A DNA stretch of 64,000 nucleotides, taken from Porpolomopsis calyptriformis (Eukaryota > Basidiomycota > Agaricomycetes > Agaricales > Hygrophoraceae). The DNA lies in contig OX621170.1 of assembly GCA_951640195.1 (NCBI GenBank), positions 744,001 to 808,000 of the forward strand, read 5' to 3'. The notes below the pieces were generated by a model that did not search any database, had not been told where the DNA came from, and was given only the letters and a program-made list of their open reading frames with translations. Positions 47,957 to 59,079 of the stretch are shown in pieces (within the stretch, counting starts at the first letter, position 1; the number at the start of each line of letters is the position of its first letter). The translations under genes were made by a program, and so were the position numbers.

Positions 47957-47985
47957 GAGAGGTAGTAACCCCTAAACGAACTTAG
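47746..47985 (+). CDS. short ORF at the right end of the 1710-bp insert
   Basis: 79 codons from ATG 47746; most of it lies in the insert and the last codons in gypsy E. It is about 145 bp downstream of a TATA box at 47597 in the same direction. It contains FFVEVKLNSEGIITLYEDVP and a hydrophobic stretch (TFFCILLDLLSS). It could be the leader of a longer protein in the complete parent element. Function unknown. Confidence 0.35.
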   Translation: MPIFPKLSAEARNGFNLQNNFFVEVKLNSEGIITLYEDVPVRTFFCILLDLLSSKACLVIDEKTCNYSCDREVVTPKRT

Positions 47986-49334
47986 CCTACTGGTCAACTG
48001 ATTGCAGTCAAAACCATTGAAGTAGAAGCAATTCCGAATGACACTCTCCCCTATTGCAACAATGACAATTGTTCAATCACCATTCCCAACCCCTATGAAT
48101 CGTATCTAAACACTCTCTCATCTAATGAAACCCCTCACACAGTTACCATTGCAAAGGAATCGCACACTCTCCGATCGATTTTTATGTTGATCAATCATAA
48201 AGAAATGATTGAAGGTATTGTCGATCCCAGATCTCAGATTATCACCATATCTGAAGCCATTGATACAACCCATTGGTCCTTTGACTCTGATTCATGATTT
48301 GACTAGTTACAGTAGATGTAACATGTAATAAGAGAAGAAGCCTTTGTATGCAACCACCACATTCCCTCTGAACTTGCACTTCTAGAGGGCTCAGGCCTAG
48401 CCCAGTTGTAGCACTGTTTATTATGATTTAGGACTAATCTATGACCCGACTATCCAACTAAACATGTAATCAGCCAACAGCAAAATAGACTAATCCTTAG
48501 GTCTCGCGAGGAACGTCCCCTGTCAGATCGGCAACATAACCCTCTACCTACAGATCCATGTTATTTGCACTCCTGCCTATAATATCCTGCTCAGAAGACC
48601 GTTCAATGTTTTAGCTCAAAGCCTCATCAAGAATTTCACTGACGAAAATCAGACAATTACTATTTGCGATCTGAATAGTGGTAGAACCATTATGATTCTG
48701 ACGGTTCCACGAGGTCTACTGAAACATTGTTTGGATTTTTGCTCATCAAGGATTTGATTCCTGATCAAGGAGAGATTGCAATAATTCTACATTACAACTA
48801 CACTACATCTATGCTATCTGTCAATTCCTGTGCACCTCTATGCACATCAAATAAAGTTTCAACAGTTTCCCATGCCTATTTATCTGCTTGTGACCTTCCC
48901 AACCTTATCTATAAATCTCAATCAACTAGTGATCAACCTTCCAATTCTGACCATCTCAATTGATCGATGGAAATTGCAACCTTCCTCGCATCAAAAAAGA
49001 AATACAAACCCATCTCAAAGAAAGTTTGCTCTGTAGTAGCTGAACTCCCCAACAAGTTCTGAATAATCTGAAAAATCCTTGGCAATCCACTTGCGGACAT
49101 GCCAACACTTGACCCGAACCCCCCAATGTTTACTCCAACCAAAAGATATACGATCAAATGAAAGGAGCTTTGCAATAAAGCTTACCTGAAGATTTCCTTT
49201 GGCCTCAGGAAAGGGCCCTCCTTCATGATTTTATGAGAAAGCAAGATCTCGCCTTCACCTGGAATGACTCCAAATGAGGATGTTTCAGATCCAACTTTTC
49301 CCTCCCATCAATCTCCCAGTAGTACCACATATGC
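47957..49334 (+). pseudogene. pol: protease region and linker of gypsy E
   Basis: After the insert the frame resumes (VTPKRT, then IPNPYESYLNTLSSNETPHT, KESHTLRSIF and VDPRSQIITIS at about 48215-48240, the protease active site, with DPRSQ where DPGSQ would be usual). The MITE-like insert at 48260-48414 follows. Then come IYDPTIQLNM, SLGLARNVPCQIGNITLYLQ and LNSGRTIMILTVPRGL (48430-48715). The rest to 49334 is decayed linker before RT, which resumes at 63200 beyond chromovirus D. Confidence 0.7.
48260..48414. mobile_element. MITE-like short insert, copy 2
   Basis: 155 bp, matching 31582-31758 except for an internal deletion of about 25 bp. Ends: TTGATACAAC left, GTTGTAGCAC right. It interrupts the gypsy-E protease. 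Confidence 0.75.
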
Positions 49335-49339
49335 CTTGG

Positions 49340-49698
49340 TGTCAGAGATATATTTTTTCTTTTTCCTTTGCTTGTCTATCTCTATTTACATCAGACAGTT
49401 TACATCAATAACCGCTTAGCCAGCCAAGCTCTGCTTAGTAATAGAAGGTGACCAAGCCATATCTATATTTAGTCTACCATCACTCTCCTTATCTACATGA
49501 CTCATCCATAGTCGTTACAACTCACACGTAGTCAGCATGACTCATACTTGGCTAGTATATAAAGCTAGCAGTAGATAGACTTAGGATAAGTCTGTTTCTT
49601 TCGTTAACACCCCAATCAGTAGTCTTCCAACCCTTTAAAACCCTACACCCAGAGCCTGAAGTAAAACCTTGCGATCAACCCTAGACTGCCGTCTAACA
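49340..49698 (+). repeat. 5' LTR of chromovirus D
   Basis: 359 bp. A TATA box TATATAAA at 49555-49562 is followed about 33 bp later by AAGTCTGTTTCT (49588-49599), the probable mRNA 5' end and self-primer. Confidence 0.95.
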
Positions 49699-49710
49699 AG
49701 AAACAGACTT
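49699..49710 (+). other. self-primer binding site of chromovirus D
   Basis: AGAAACAGACTT follows the LTR without a gap and is perfectly complementary over 12 bp to AAGTCTGTTTCT at 49588-49599. The following CCTTCTTGC is shared with chromovirus C, whereas the 12-bp core differs together with its LTR partner. Confidence 0.85.
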
Positions 49711-49878
49711 CCTTCTTGCTCACTCCACGCTATACAACCTCTACTCTGTCTGGCCAGTGCTGAAGGTCTTTACCCACCAGATCAATTTCACCACCCAGAC
49801 ATCGATATCGATTAGGCTTGCTCTCTCCCCTTGTATTCCCGTCAAGCTCCCCAATATCCAACTGCCACCGTTCCACCA

Positions 49879-51144
49879 ATGGTTTTGACTCGTTCATCAT
49901 CCACTATCCCTCACCCTGCTATCCCTCTCCCCCAGGAAGGCTCTCTCCCTCCTGTCCCAGCTCCCTCCCATGATGAGATGGTTGACCCTGCCCAAGAACA
50001 AGAAGAAGAAGAAGAAGAACAAGTGGGTCCCTCTCACTCAAAAGGGAAAGGTCAAGCTGAGGACAATGATGAGGATGAAGAAGAAGATCCACGTGTAGCC
50101 TTCGAGATTATGAAGCAGGATTATCAACAATTGCTGCAGGTCCAACAGGACCAAGCGCAAGCGAGTCACAGAATCGAACAACAACTTCAAGTATTGATAG
50201 CCAACCTCATAGGCCCCAAACCTGTCCCTGCCCCTCTTGGGCCATTTCCCCAACCCTTCCAAGCACCCCCAGTATTCCCCCAACCTGTCCCTGCCCCTGC
50301 CCCTGCCCCTGCCCCTGCCAAGATCAAAATGAACCCTCCTGACGAATTCTCTGGTGATCCTACCAAGCTTCGCAACTTCCTGCGTCAAGTGAAGTTGAAT
50401 CATTTGGGACGACCAGGAATCTCAGAGGCCGACAAGATTATCTATGCCTTGTCGTTTATGATCAGAGGAAATGCAGAACCATGGGCTGAGCATCAAGTGG
50501 ACACTTACACAACGTTGAACTGGGTTGGTGCCGATTGGGCTGTCTTTGAACAAGCCCTCACCTGAGACTTTGGAGACTTGGACCCCAAGTCAACTGCTCA
50601 ACTGAAGATCAAGGATGTCAAGCAGTTCAACAAGAGCACAGAGGAGTACAACATCAATTTCAATCGATGGGCCCATGATACTGGATATGGACAAGAAGCT
50701 TCGGTGACTTTATATAAAGACAGACTCAACCCCTCCCTTTTGCGACAGATCTACCTCTCAGATCGTCAACCCACCACCCTCTTTGAATGGCAGTCTCGTG
50801 CTGCAGAACTTGACAGACGACATCGAGAATTCCTGGCTAGAACATCTTCTAAGCCCCAGACTTGTAACACTCGTATCACCAACACCCCCTACCGACAAGG
50901 ACCACCTGCTGGTCCCTCCACCTATTCCAACCCTGCTGCCCCCAGAATCAAACAAGAAGGGAAGCCTGCTTCACTAGGAGGAATTCCCAAAGGAGCATGT
51001 TTCAACTGTGGACAATTTGGCCACTTTGCCAGTTCTTGTCCCAATGCTCCTAGGATGAGTACTTCTGGTTCTGGAAACCGCTCCTTCACCCCAGCAGCTA
51101 GAGGTCGTGGAGGAAAGAAACCTGGTCGAGGAAGAAATGTTTGA
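49879..51144 (+). pseudogene. gag: gag of chromovirus D
   Basis: ATG 49879 gives MVLTRSSSTIPHPAIPLPQE. A Glu-rich stretch (about 50000), a Pro/Ala repeat coded by CCTGCC hexamers (50285-50325), a capsid domain (MNPPDEFSGDPTKLRNFLRQ near 50330) and a zinc knuckle CFNCGQFGHFASSC (50998-51040) follow. TGA stops at 50563 and 51142 stand where Arg is expected, and the frame probably went on to about 51285. Pol lies in the -1 frame. Confidence 0.9.
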
Positions 51145-51245
51145 GTTCTGGAGACCTCAGCCTCGATTGAGGAGGTCAACTCCAATGAAGATTCTCGTCA
51201 AGACTTCGAGAAGTGTGGTATCGTCAACTGGGAGCCTAAGAGGAA

Positions 51246-54200
51246 AGAAGAGCTGAAGAGAGCTTTGGAGAAACAGGGTTTTTGAACAGTCCGGACAATA
51301 GCTTGTGCATTGCGGACTCCTTTTCTATGTGTACCACTACCCCTATGCAATCTATTTCCCAAATTCTTGGTGCACTTGATTCGAGTGAAGAAGCTTTAAC
51401 CATACCCCTTTGGTTGGAAACCACAGACACTGGTAGACGAATTGCCGCCAGTGCATTGATAGACTCTGGTGCCTCTGGATGCTTTATAAACTGGAACTTT
51501 GTGCAGGAGCGCGATATCCCTTTTTATCGATTGGAAGGACCAATCCCCGTGCGGAACACAGATGGGACAGACAACCGAGGAGGTCCCATTGAATATGCTG
51601 TAGACCTGTGAATGGAGATGCTGGATTTTCCTAGGGAATGAACCCATTTGGAAGTGACAAATTTAGGAGATATGATACAGGTTATCCTTGGCTACCTGTG
51701 GCTCAAACGTAACGATCCCCTGGTTGACTGGAAGGCTGGAACACTGACTTCACATCAGACTGTGGCCCCAACCAAGACTTCTCAGGCTGGAGTGATAGTG
51801 TCACGAGTAGGCTCTATATTGAATGGCGACTCCTACGCCAAGATTATCAGATTGGTCTCACTGGGAGATCATGCAAGACCCACTACTGTGGAGGAAGATA
51901 TGAAAAAGTATGTGCCAAAGAAATACTGGAGGCACTGGAAGGTGTTTATGAAGACTACCTTCAATCAACTTCCCCCACGATGACCAGAATTTGACCATGC
52001 GATCAATCTCGAACCTACCTTTAGACCCAAGATTGGAAAGGTGTACAAACTCACTGAGTACGAACAGGGAAAGCTGAATGAATTCCTGGAGGAACAACTT
52101 GCAAGTGGACGAATACGACGATCAAACTCCAAACAAGCTGCCTCCTTCTTCTTTGCTGCCAAAGGTGAAGAAGTTAATGCCCAAGGACAAGATGCTGGAC
52201 TACGTCCAATCCAAGACTATCGCTATCTGAATGCTCACACAATCCCAGACACCTATCCCTTACCTCTCATCTCTGAGATTATTCAACAGACCAAGTTATC
52301 AGAAGCGGAACTGTTCACAGTCATGGATATCCGATGGGGCTTTAACAATATTCGTATCAAAGAAGGAGACGAATGGAAAGGAGCCTTCAACACTCGACGA
52401 GGGCTGTTTGAGCCTACCGTTATGTTCTTTGGAATGCGAAACTCACCTGCCTCCTTCCAACGAATGATCGACGTTCTCTTCAAAGAGGTTATCGATTCCA
52501 AGCAGGTCCATATCTATATTGATGATATCCTGATCATGGGAAAGGACCTCACTGAACTCACCTATTGGACGGAATGAACTCTAGAGATCATGGAGAAGAA
52601 TCAACTGTCCTGCAAACCTGTCAAGTGCCAGTTCGAGAAAAAGGAAGTGACTTATCTGGGGATGATGATCTCTAAAGGCCACATCGCTATTAACCCCAAG
52701 AAGGTTGAGGCGATCAGAACCTGGCCTATCCCTCAGAAGAAACGAGATCTCCAATCCTTCCTTGGCACTGCCAACTTTTGGTGGAGGTTTATCAAGGATT
52801 ACTCCCTGATTGCTCATCCTCTTAATGAGCTCCTACGAAAGGATCAAGAATGGATTTGGACTCCTAGGCAACAACATGCTTTTGATACCCTCAAGAATGC
52901 ACTTACCTCTGCTCCTGTTTTGAGGACCCCAAAGCCAGACCTTCCTTACCTTCTGGAGATGGATGCTTCTGGTGTTGCACTGGGTGCAGTCTTGACCCAG
53001 AAAGAGAATGACGAAGAAGATTGGCATCCCATTGGCTTCTACTCCAAGACCCTCCTCCCAGCTGAACGAAATTACCCCACCCATGACCAAGAGCTTTTGG
53101 CCATCATATCTGCCTTGAATGAATGGAGATACCTTCTACAAGGGACATGACAGCCTATTATGATCAAGACTGATAACTAGTCCCTCCAATATTTCATGAC
53201 CAGTTATCAACTCTCCAGGCACCAGGCTAGATGGTCTGAATTTTTAGCTCGCTTTTGGTTCAGAATCAGCTACCAGCCTAGGATCAAGAATAAGGCTGAT
53301 GGACTCTCCAAATGTCTGGATCATTACCCAAAGTCTTATGAGGAGGTGGAGGACAAGGTTCTTCTGCCAAAAGAACTTTTTGTCAATGCGCTTTTCATCA
53401 ATGCGATTATCAGTTTATCATCCCCCAACTTTTTATCCAAGCTTTGTTTTCATTCCCCCCTACCTCTCAAGATCATGGCCAAAATTGAAGATCCCTCTTC
53501 CGGATACACCCACATAGATGGCATTGTGCGCGATGCTGGAGATCATATAGTTGTGCTAAAGGACGTATCTTTGCGCACAGAAATTATTCGATTAACCCAC
53601 GACACACCCACTGGTGGCCATCCCGGCATTGAGAAGACGAAGGAACTGCTCCTCTGTAATTATACATGGGAAGGTGCCCCACAAGATATCACCAATTACG
53701 TGAAGTCCTGCCTTGCTTGTCAACAGACCAAGGTTTATCCACAGAAACCCACTGGACTTCTCCAACCGTTACCCCCTCCTACTAAACCGTGGAAACAGAT
53801 CACTGCTGATCTAATCGTGGAACTCCCTAATTCAAAAGGATTTGATGCTATTCTAGTTGTGGTGGACAGATTCACCAAACGGGCTCACTTCATCCCAACA
53901 ACTGGAAACCTGTCTGCTAAAGGAACTGCTGCGCTGTTTCAAGAACATGTCTGGAAGCAGCATGGATGGCCAGAGAAGATCATTACTGATCGAGGAACCC
54001 AGTTCTCATCAAAATTCGCTACGTCATTGAATGAACTCCTAGGAACCACTTCTGGGCTTTCTACCGCCTATCACCCCCAAACAGACAGACAAACCAAACG
54101 AACCAATCAAGAGTTAGAGCAGTATGTACAGCTCTACACTAACTTCATGCAAGACAATTGAAAAGATTGGTTAGCTCCGGCGGAGTTCGCTTATAACAAC

Positions 54201-54861
54201 CGAGAACATTCCTCCACTCACCAATCCCCCTTCTGGCTTGAATATGGCTGACACCCTCACACCCCCTTATCAGTTCCAACCCAAACCTCAAATCCCGATG
54301 CCAACGAGTTTTACGTGCAGCTCACTAGGGCTAGAGAGAATGCTGAAGAGTCTCTCCAAAAGACTGCTAACTCAATGAAGTTCTATGCCGATCGAAAATG
54401 TCAAAAGGAACCCACATTTTATGAAGGACAAAGGGTCTGGCTTGATGCCAAGAATTTGAAAACTGGCCGGCCCGCGAAGAAACTGGATGTCCGCCGGCTC
54501 GGACCTTTTATAATCCTAAAACAAGTATCGCCTGTGGCTTACCGACTAAAGCTACCACTGTTATGGAGGATTCATCCCATGTTTCACGTTTCACTACTCA
54601 AGGCTCTAGAAGAGAATCTCAATCTCCACCCCCCGATTGGAGAAGATGACAATCTCCGACCACCTCCGGATGTGATCGAAGGAGAGCCCGAGTATGAAGT
54701 GGAACGTATTCTCAATCACACCCCAGGAAAACGGAACTGACAATACCTAATCAAGTGGAAAGGCTACCCGATAGAGGCAGCCACCTGGGAACCACGATGG
54801 AGCCTCAAGCATGCAAAAGACATCTTAATGAATTATGAAAAGTCTATTCAAGCAGTGATTT
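51246..54861 (+). pseudogene. pol: pol of chromovirus D: protease, RT, RNase H, integrase, chromodomain
   Basis: One frame throughout. Protease: ASALIDSGASGCFIN (about 51450). RT: RYLNAHTIPDTYPLPLISEI and YIDDILIMG (about 52518). RNase H: LLEMDASGVALGAVLTQ (about 52950). Integrase: HPGIEKTKE zinc region (about 53620), ADLIVELP, TDRGTQF (about 53985), and QTKRTNQELEQ (about 54090), where the catalytic Glu is Lys. Chromodomain: QYLIKWKGYPIEAATWEPRW (about 54742-54800). Stops at 51609, 51639, 51981, 52575, 53148, 53178, 54159, 54249 and 54738; all but 53178 (TAG) are TGA. Confidence 0.95.
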
Positions 54862-55267
54862 AACTCTCTTTCACAAATACTACCGACATCACGATCGTTG
54901 AGCCTCTTTTTCTCCTTTTCAATCTCCGACGATTATAAGGACTTCCCCTTCCCAACAATCATCAAAAGAAGCACGAAATGCCCCGCCAAGTTCTTTATGC
55001 TCGCAAGTCGACTGGGAGGCATCCACCTTGAGGGAACCCCACTGCTTCTACCTCCAACCTTCCCCCTGACTCCTCTTCCTCCTCTTCCTCGTCTGACAGC
55101 GTCTTGGTTACCCGATGGTTCAAGAAGCCGAGACGACGCACCGATACTATCGACAAGCCGGGACGAAATCGTAACTACCGAGGGCTCCCCTTTGCCAAGG
55201 TCGAGCACCTATCTGGGTGCCCCGAAACCTACGTCCCTTTTATCTCTGGAGCACGTCGATATGAACT

Positions 55268-55767
55268 TATTGCTGTTTGCACATATTATGGCGGTTGCCT
55301 ATTTGGGCACAAATATGCGTAATTCGCCCTCAAACTTACAACCATTATAACTCATGAATGGATGATCCAAATCACTCCATTCCAGGTGCGCTTTGATTGC
55401 ATTCAGACAGGCTACAGTTCTGACAGAGAATATATTCATTTTTGGCCTTAGATCTTTTTTGAAAATTCCAAGGTGAACACATCAGAAGTTCCTTATAACT
55501 CATGAATGCGCTGTTCAAATCCCTCAAAAGTGAGTAAATCTTTCGCGCATTTACTTATTCTATGATGCTGACAGACAGGATTTACTTTCTGACAGAGCTG
55601 AAAACTTGCACGCAACATCCCCCCATCCAACACACACTCAATCACTTTGTGATTGTAGCCGCTGAATCTGCAGCTTGGGTCAGTCAAAACTTGGCCAATT
55701 TATTGGCCCTCATCACGGTTACCTAATAACCCATGAAATGCAATACTTGGTGCGTGGTTTATTTCAT
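55268..55767. repeat. left 500-bp terminal inverted repeat
   Basis: Contains three copies of a TAACYCATGAA motif (about 55349, 55496, 55728), possibly binding sites. Pairs with 61656-62155. Confidence 0.9.
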
Positions 55768-56159
55768 CAACAATGTAGCTAAATCTGATTTAACACACTT
55801 AATTCTCTAGCTCGTCTTCCCTCCCTTGTCTTCCCGCAATCACTGACTCAAAATGCACAGGGAACTCACTTGAGCCTGTGTGAATAATACTGCCATAGCA
55901 CCTGGTTCCCTTTCACCAAAGGGATGCCAAAGGGATGCTTACTTTCGGTCCAGAATGCTATCGCTCTTAAGCAATAAACAAATTTGATTTCAAGGCAGTC
56001 ATTTGTGTGCTTTCATTCAGCCTGTCCCTTTTACTCATTCATTGTATTCTCTACCATGTAATCAGAAACACCATTCAATTTACTACTGAATTGACTGTAC
56101 TACAACTGGGGCTTAGGTAATATTTTGATTTCAGATGAGTAGATGATGACAACTTTCAG
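55768..56159. other. region between the left inverted repeat and the transposase exons
   Basis: No clear coding frame; it should hold the promoter and the first small exon of the transposase gene. An intron-like TTTCAG end at 56154-56159 precedes the first recognisable exon. Confidence 0.4.
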
Positions 56160-57325
56160 ATGACCTTCGATGGGTCATCATTCGCATGCGGCGTGCTCTT
56201 TCGATCCCTGAGATCATGCGCTATACTGGGGTGAAAAGGAGGACAATCGAACGAATCCTTTCTACCCATAAACACACTGGGGATGTTATCGCTCATCATC
56301 ACCGCTCTCTTGCAGGAAGAAACCATATTCTTGATGACAATGACCTCAATGTAAGGAAATTTTCAATCTTATTGTATACTTAACTCACATCTATTTCTAT
56401 TTCAGTTCATTTCAGGTATGATTGCCCATAGCCCAGACATATATCTCGATGAGCTTCAACAAGCGTTGGATGTAAATCACAGTGTGAAAGTATCCTGTTC
56501 AACCCTTTGGCATGAATTGACATGGAATGGGTTCTCTATGAAGAAGGGAAGAAGCTATATTTTCTAGCTCCTGGACTGATTCAACATATAAAACCTGCAG
56601 GTTACCAAGGTTGCTATTGAACGTAACGAGGACTGACAGAATAAGTACATATACACAGTGGGCTTGTCATTCACGCCCGACCAGCTTGTGTTCATTAATG
56701 AAAGTGCATTCGACCGCCGAGCCATATCTCGTGGATATGCCTGGGCACTGCTTGGACGACGTGCCATTTGCAAGGTCTTCTTCGAGGAAGACGGTTAGTT
56801 ATCTATTTTTTGTATTCTCTAAACAGGCTAATTATGAATTTCAGCTATTCCATTCTGCCGGCCATCTCTCTTGATGGTGTGCTCGCTTGTAACATTGTAG
56901 AAGGGTCGTTCAATGCCCCTCGCTTCAAGGATTTTGTTGCGGGCCTCCTCAATGAAATGAACCCATTCCCCAGCCCCAAATCTGTTATCGTAATAGACAA
57001 CTGTCGCATCCATCGAACAGCAGGGATTTCAGAGATGATCGAAGCACGGTAAGTATTCGAACTGGCTTCATTCTTGTTTCTCATGGCTCCAATGTCTAGC
57101 GGCATGAAAGTAATCTACCTCCCACCCTATTCTCCCAACTTCAACCCCATTGAACTTGCATTCTCAGCAATCAAGAATAACGTGAAGCGGCATGGTAATA
57201 TTGCCCGTGCAGCTGTTCAGGATGAGGATGATTTGGATGTTTACTTATTTCTGTACCGCGCCATTTTCAGTATCACCCCAAGTCATATCTTGGGTTTTTA
57301 CCGGCATTGTGGATATGTACAATAG
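56160..57325 (+). pseudogene. IS630/Tc1-like DDE transposase gene with introns, catalytic Asp lost
   Basis: Exons: DLRWVIIRMRRALSIPEIMR helix-turn-helix part (56160-56351); GMIAHSPDIYLDELQQALDV (from about 56407); VTKVAIERNEDRQNKY and LVFINESAFDRRAISRGYAW (56600-56790); ILPAISLDGVLACNIVEGSF and SVIVIDNCRIHRTAG (56845-57048); VIYLPPYSPNFNPIELAFSA (57100-57170). Introns with GT-AG ends lie near 56351-56406, 56793-56844 and 57049-57099. The second Asp (DNCRIH) and the Glu (NPIE) are 34 residues apart after splicing, so DD34E. The first catalytic Asp is Asn (INESAF), and stops stand near 56565-56600. The protein would not be active. Confidence 0.8.
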
Positions 57326-57469
57326 ATTGTTCATACTGTTTTTGTTCTAGTAGTGTTCGGACTTGTAATAATAAGACACCTCACACTAGTGGCAGTCTGA
57401 CAATGACAAGCTTACTCATCAACCTTGACATAATTACTCTGAAATTTCCTGATGCGAAAACCCATTCCA

Positions 57470-58990
57470 TCAACCCCCGACGGCGGCAAGACCAAGGTCC
57501 CAAGCTTCCTGTCTCTCAGCTCTCACTGTGAGCTCCAACGTTACACCTTGCTCCTTGAACATTGCATGAGTGCCTTCCCTCCCCCACTAGTAACTAAGCC
57601 AGATAACTGAAGAGTGTGCACTGATGTAGAAGCTGGTGTATGCAATCCACCGAGTGCATCCATGTTAAGAACCTCGATGATCGAATCACATGCAGCTGTT
57701 ACCGCAGTCACATGTTAATACAGTTATGATTAGTTTTTGCAACTCTCACCTTGCAAGCTTTCCATCACCGATAATGCAAATGTCTCTGTCACAGTAGCAC
57801 CTGTCCGGAGTTGATCCTACTCCGACACAAACGTGGCATAACTTGGAACGGTGTAGTCACTCCCAGTGCTGGCCTCCACCTCTTCCAGTTGATACTCGTC
57901 TTCGTAGCCTTCCTCTTCCAGTTGATACTTGTCTTCGTAGCCTTCCTCTTCCGGTTGCCCTATCAAAGGGTTAAGCTCCTTGCTGATAAATTTCAGACTG
58001 CACTGGAATGAGGCCAGTGCGTATTCTTCTAGCGTGTCACACATGAATGACGTAGACAATGCTTACTGATGTAACCAACTTCTAGCAAGTCGAGCATCTG
58101 CTTTTGGACACTGGAAAAAAAGTGTTAGATGGACCAAGGCCAATAGAAGAAGAAAAACCCACTTTGGATCTTCTTCCATTACTTTTGCGGCATATCAAAT
58201 AAGCATGCACAAGGCCATTGGATTTTTCAAGGTTATTCCGGCACCAGATTTGTCCCCACCAAGCTGCTGAATCATCTTTGTGCCAGCCATTCGATCCTGC
58301 TGATGAATAAAGTAAAGGAGGCTGAGAGCATGGTATTGTGTGATATAGCTGGTTGAGGGAATAGTCTGTTGACCATTATGGGCTTGCGATGAAGCCCCAA
58401 AACCAAGGTAAGAGCTTCCAGTGTTGGCGCCAAAGAAAGACAAGCCAGATTTCGCATTGATGGCTTCCTGGGCCTCATTCACCCAGCATTTGACCACATC
58501 CTTTGCTACAGGGAAGAGATGAGGAGTGCGGCTGATGAGATTGAGGGATTGCGATCAACAATGGTGGCCTTAAAGAACTGTTCCACACCTTGCGCCATAG
58601 ACAGCTTGAATAATTTTAGACTTGGTTTGATCGTGTCATGAGAGAGAAAAGAGAATGTTTGCATACATCTACAATCCTGCCGAATGGCGTTGGGTCTGTA
58701 AATAACTTCAGAATTGGGCTGTATGTCATCCTCAGCAGTGGTTGTGAGTTCTTTGATGGCTATCTGCCGCAATGCACTCTGCAAGGAAAAGGTAACCTTC
58801 AGGCTATGCGCAAGAGAATTGGGAGGCCTTACATCTTGTCCTAGTCGTTCCAAAGAACAGCGTTGTCGCCTCTTGTGTTCCGAGGGTTTCACCAATGTAA
58901 ATCAAGTAAATCACCTGCGTCAGAAGCTGTCACTTATATATCAATTTGTACGGTGCAGCATGTTGAATGCTAGTAAAAAGGATAAGGGAG
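57470..58990 (-). pseudogene. coatomer gamma subunit (gamma-COP) gene copy, internally deleted
   Basis: On the - strand: VIYLIYIGETLGTQEATTLF (about 58900), IYRPNAIR (about 58690), VEQFFKATIVDRNPSISSAA (58530-58600), VVKCWVNEAQEAINAKSG, SYITQYHALSLLYFIHQQDR, KMIQQLGGDKSGAGITLKNP and MALCMLIRYAAKVMEEDPKV (58180-58500), QKQMLDLLE (about 58090). Then, after a large internal gap, come EEYALASFQCSLKFISKELN, EEEGYEDEYQLEEVEA and VPSYATF (57840-58030), and the C-terminal part VLNMDALGG, VHTLQLSGLVTSGGG, QGVTLELTVRAERQEA to the stop at 57470. Gamma-COP is part of the COPI coat for Golgi-to-ER transport. Stops and the deletion make this a dead copy; a 33-bp unit coding EEEGYED is duplicated. Confidence 0.85.
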
Positions 58991-59079
58991 GAACTGGCTG
59001 TGCGCGTTCACATTCTGGGGTATCTGTGCAAGGCAAAACAACAGTTAGATACTGAGAAATTAATGTACTCGCGCCCGCT

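Noticed and set aside
50280..50330. CCTGCC repeat as a satellite or CRISPR-like array
   Set aside because: It is a short Pro/Ala-coding hexamer run inside gag; no spacers are present.
49879..54861. TGA read as a sense codon (code change) because most stops are TGA
   Set aside because: The same codons are CGA or other Arg codons in relatives, the intact Tc1 transposase needs no recoding, and C-to-T decay explains it.
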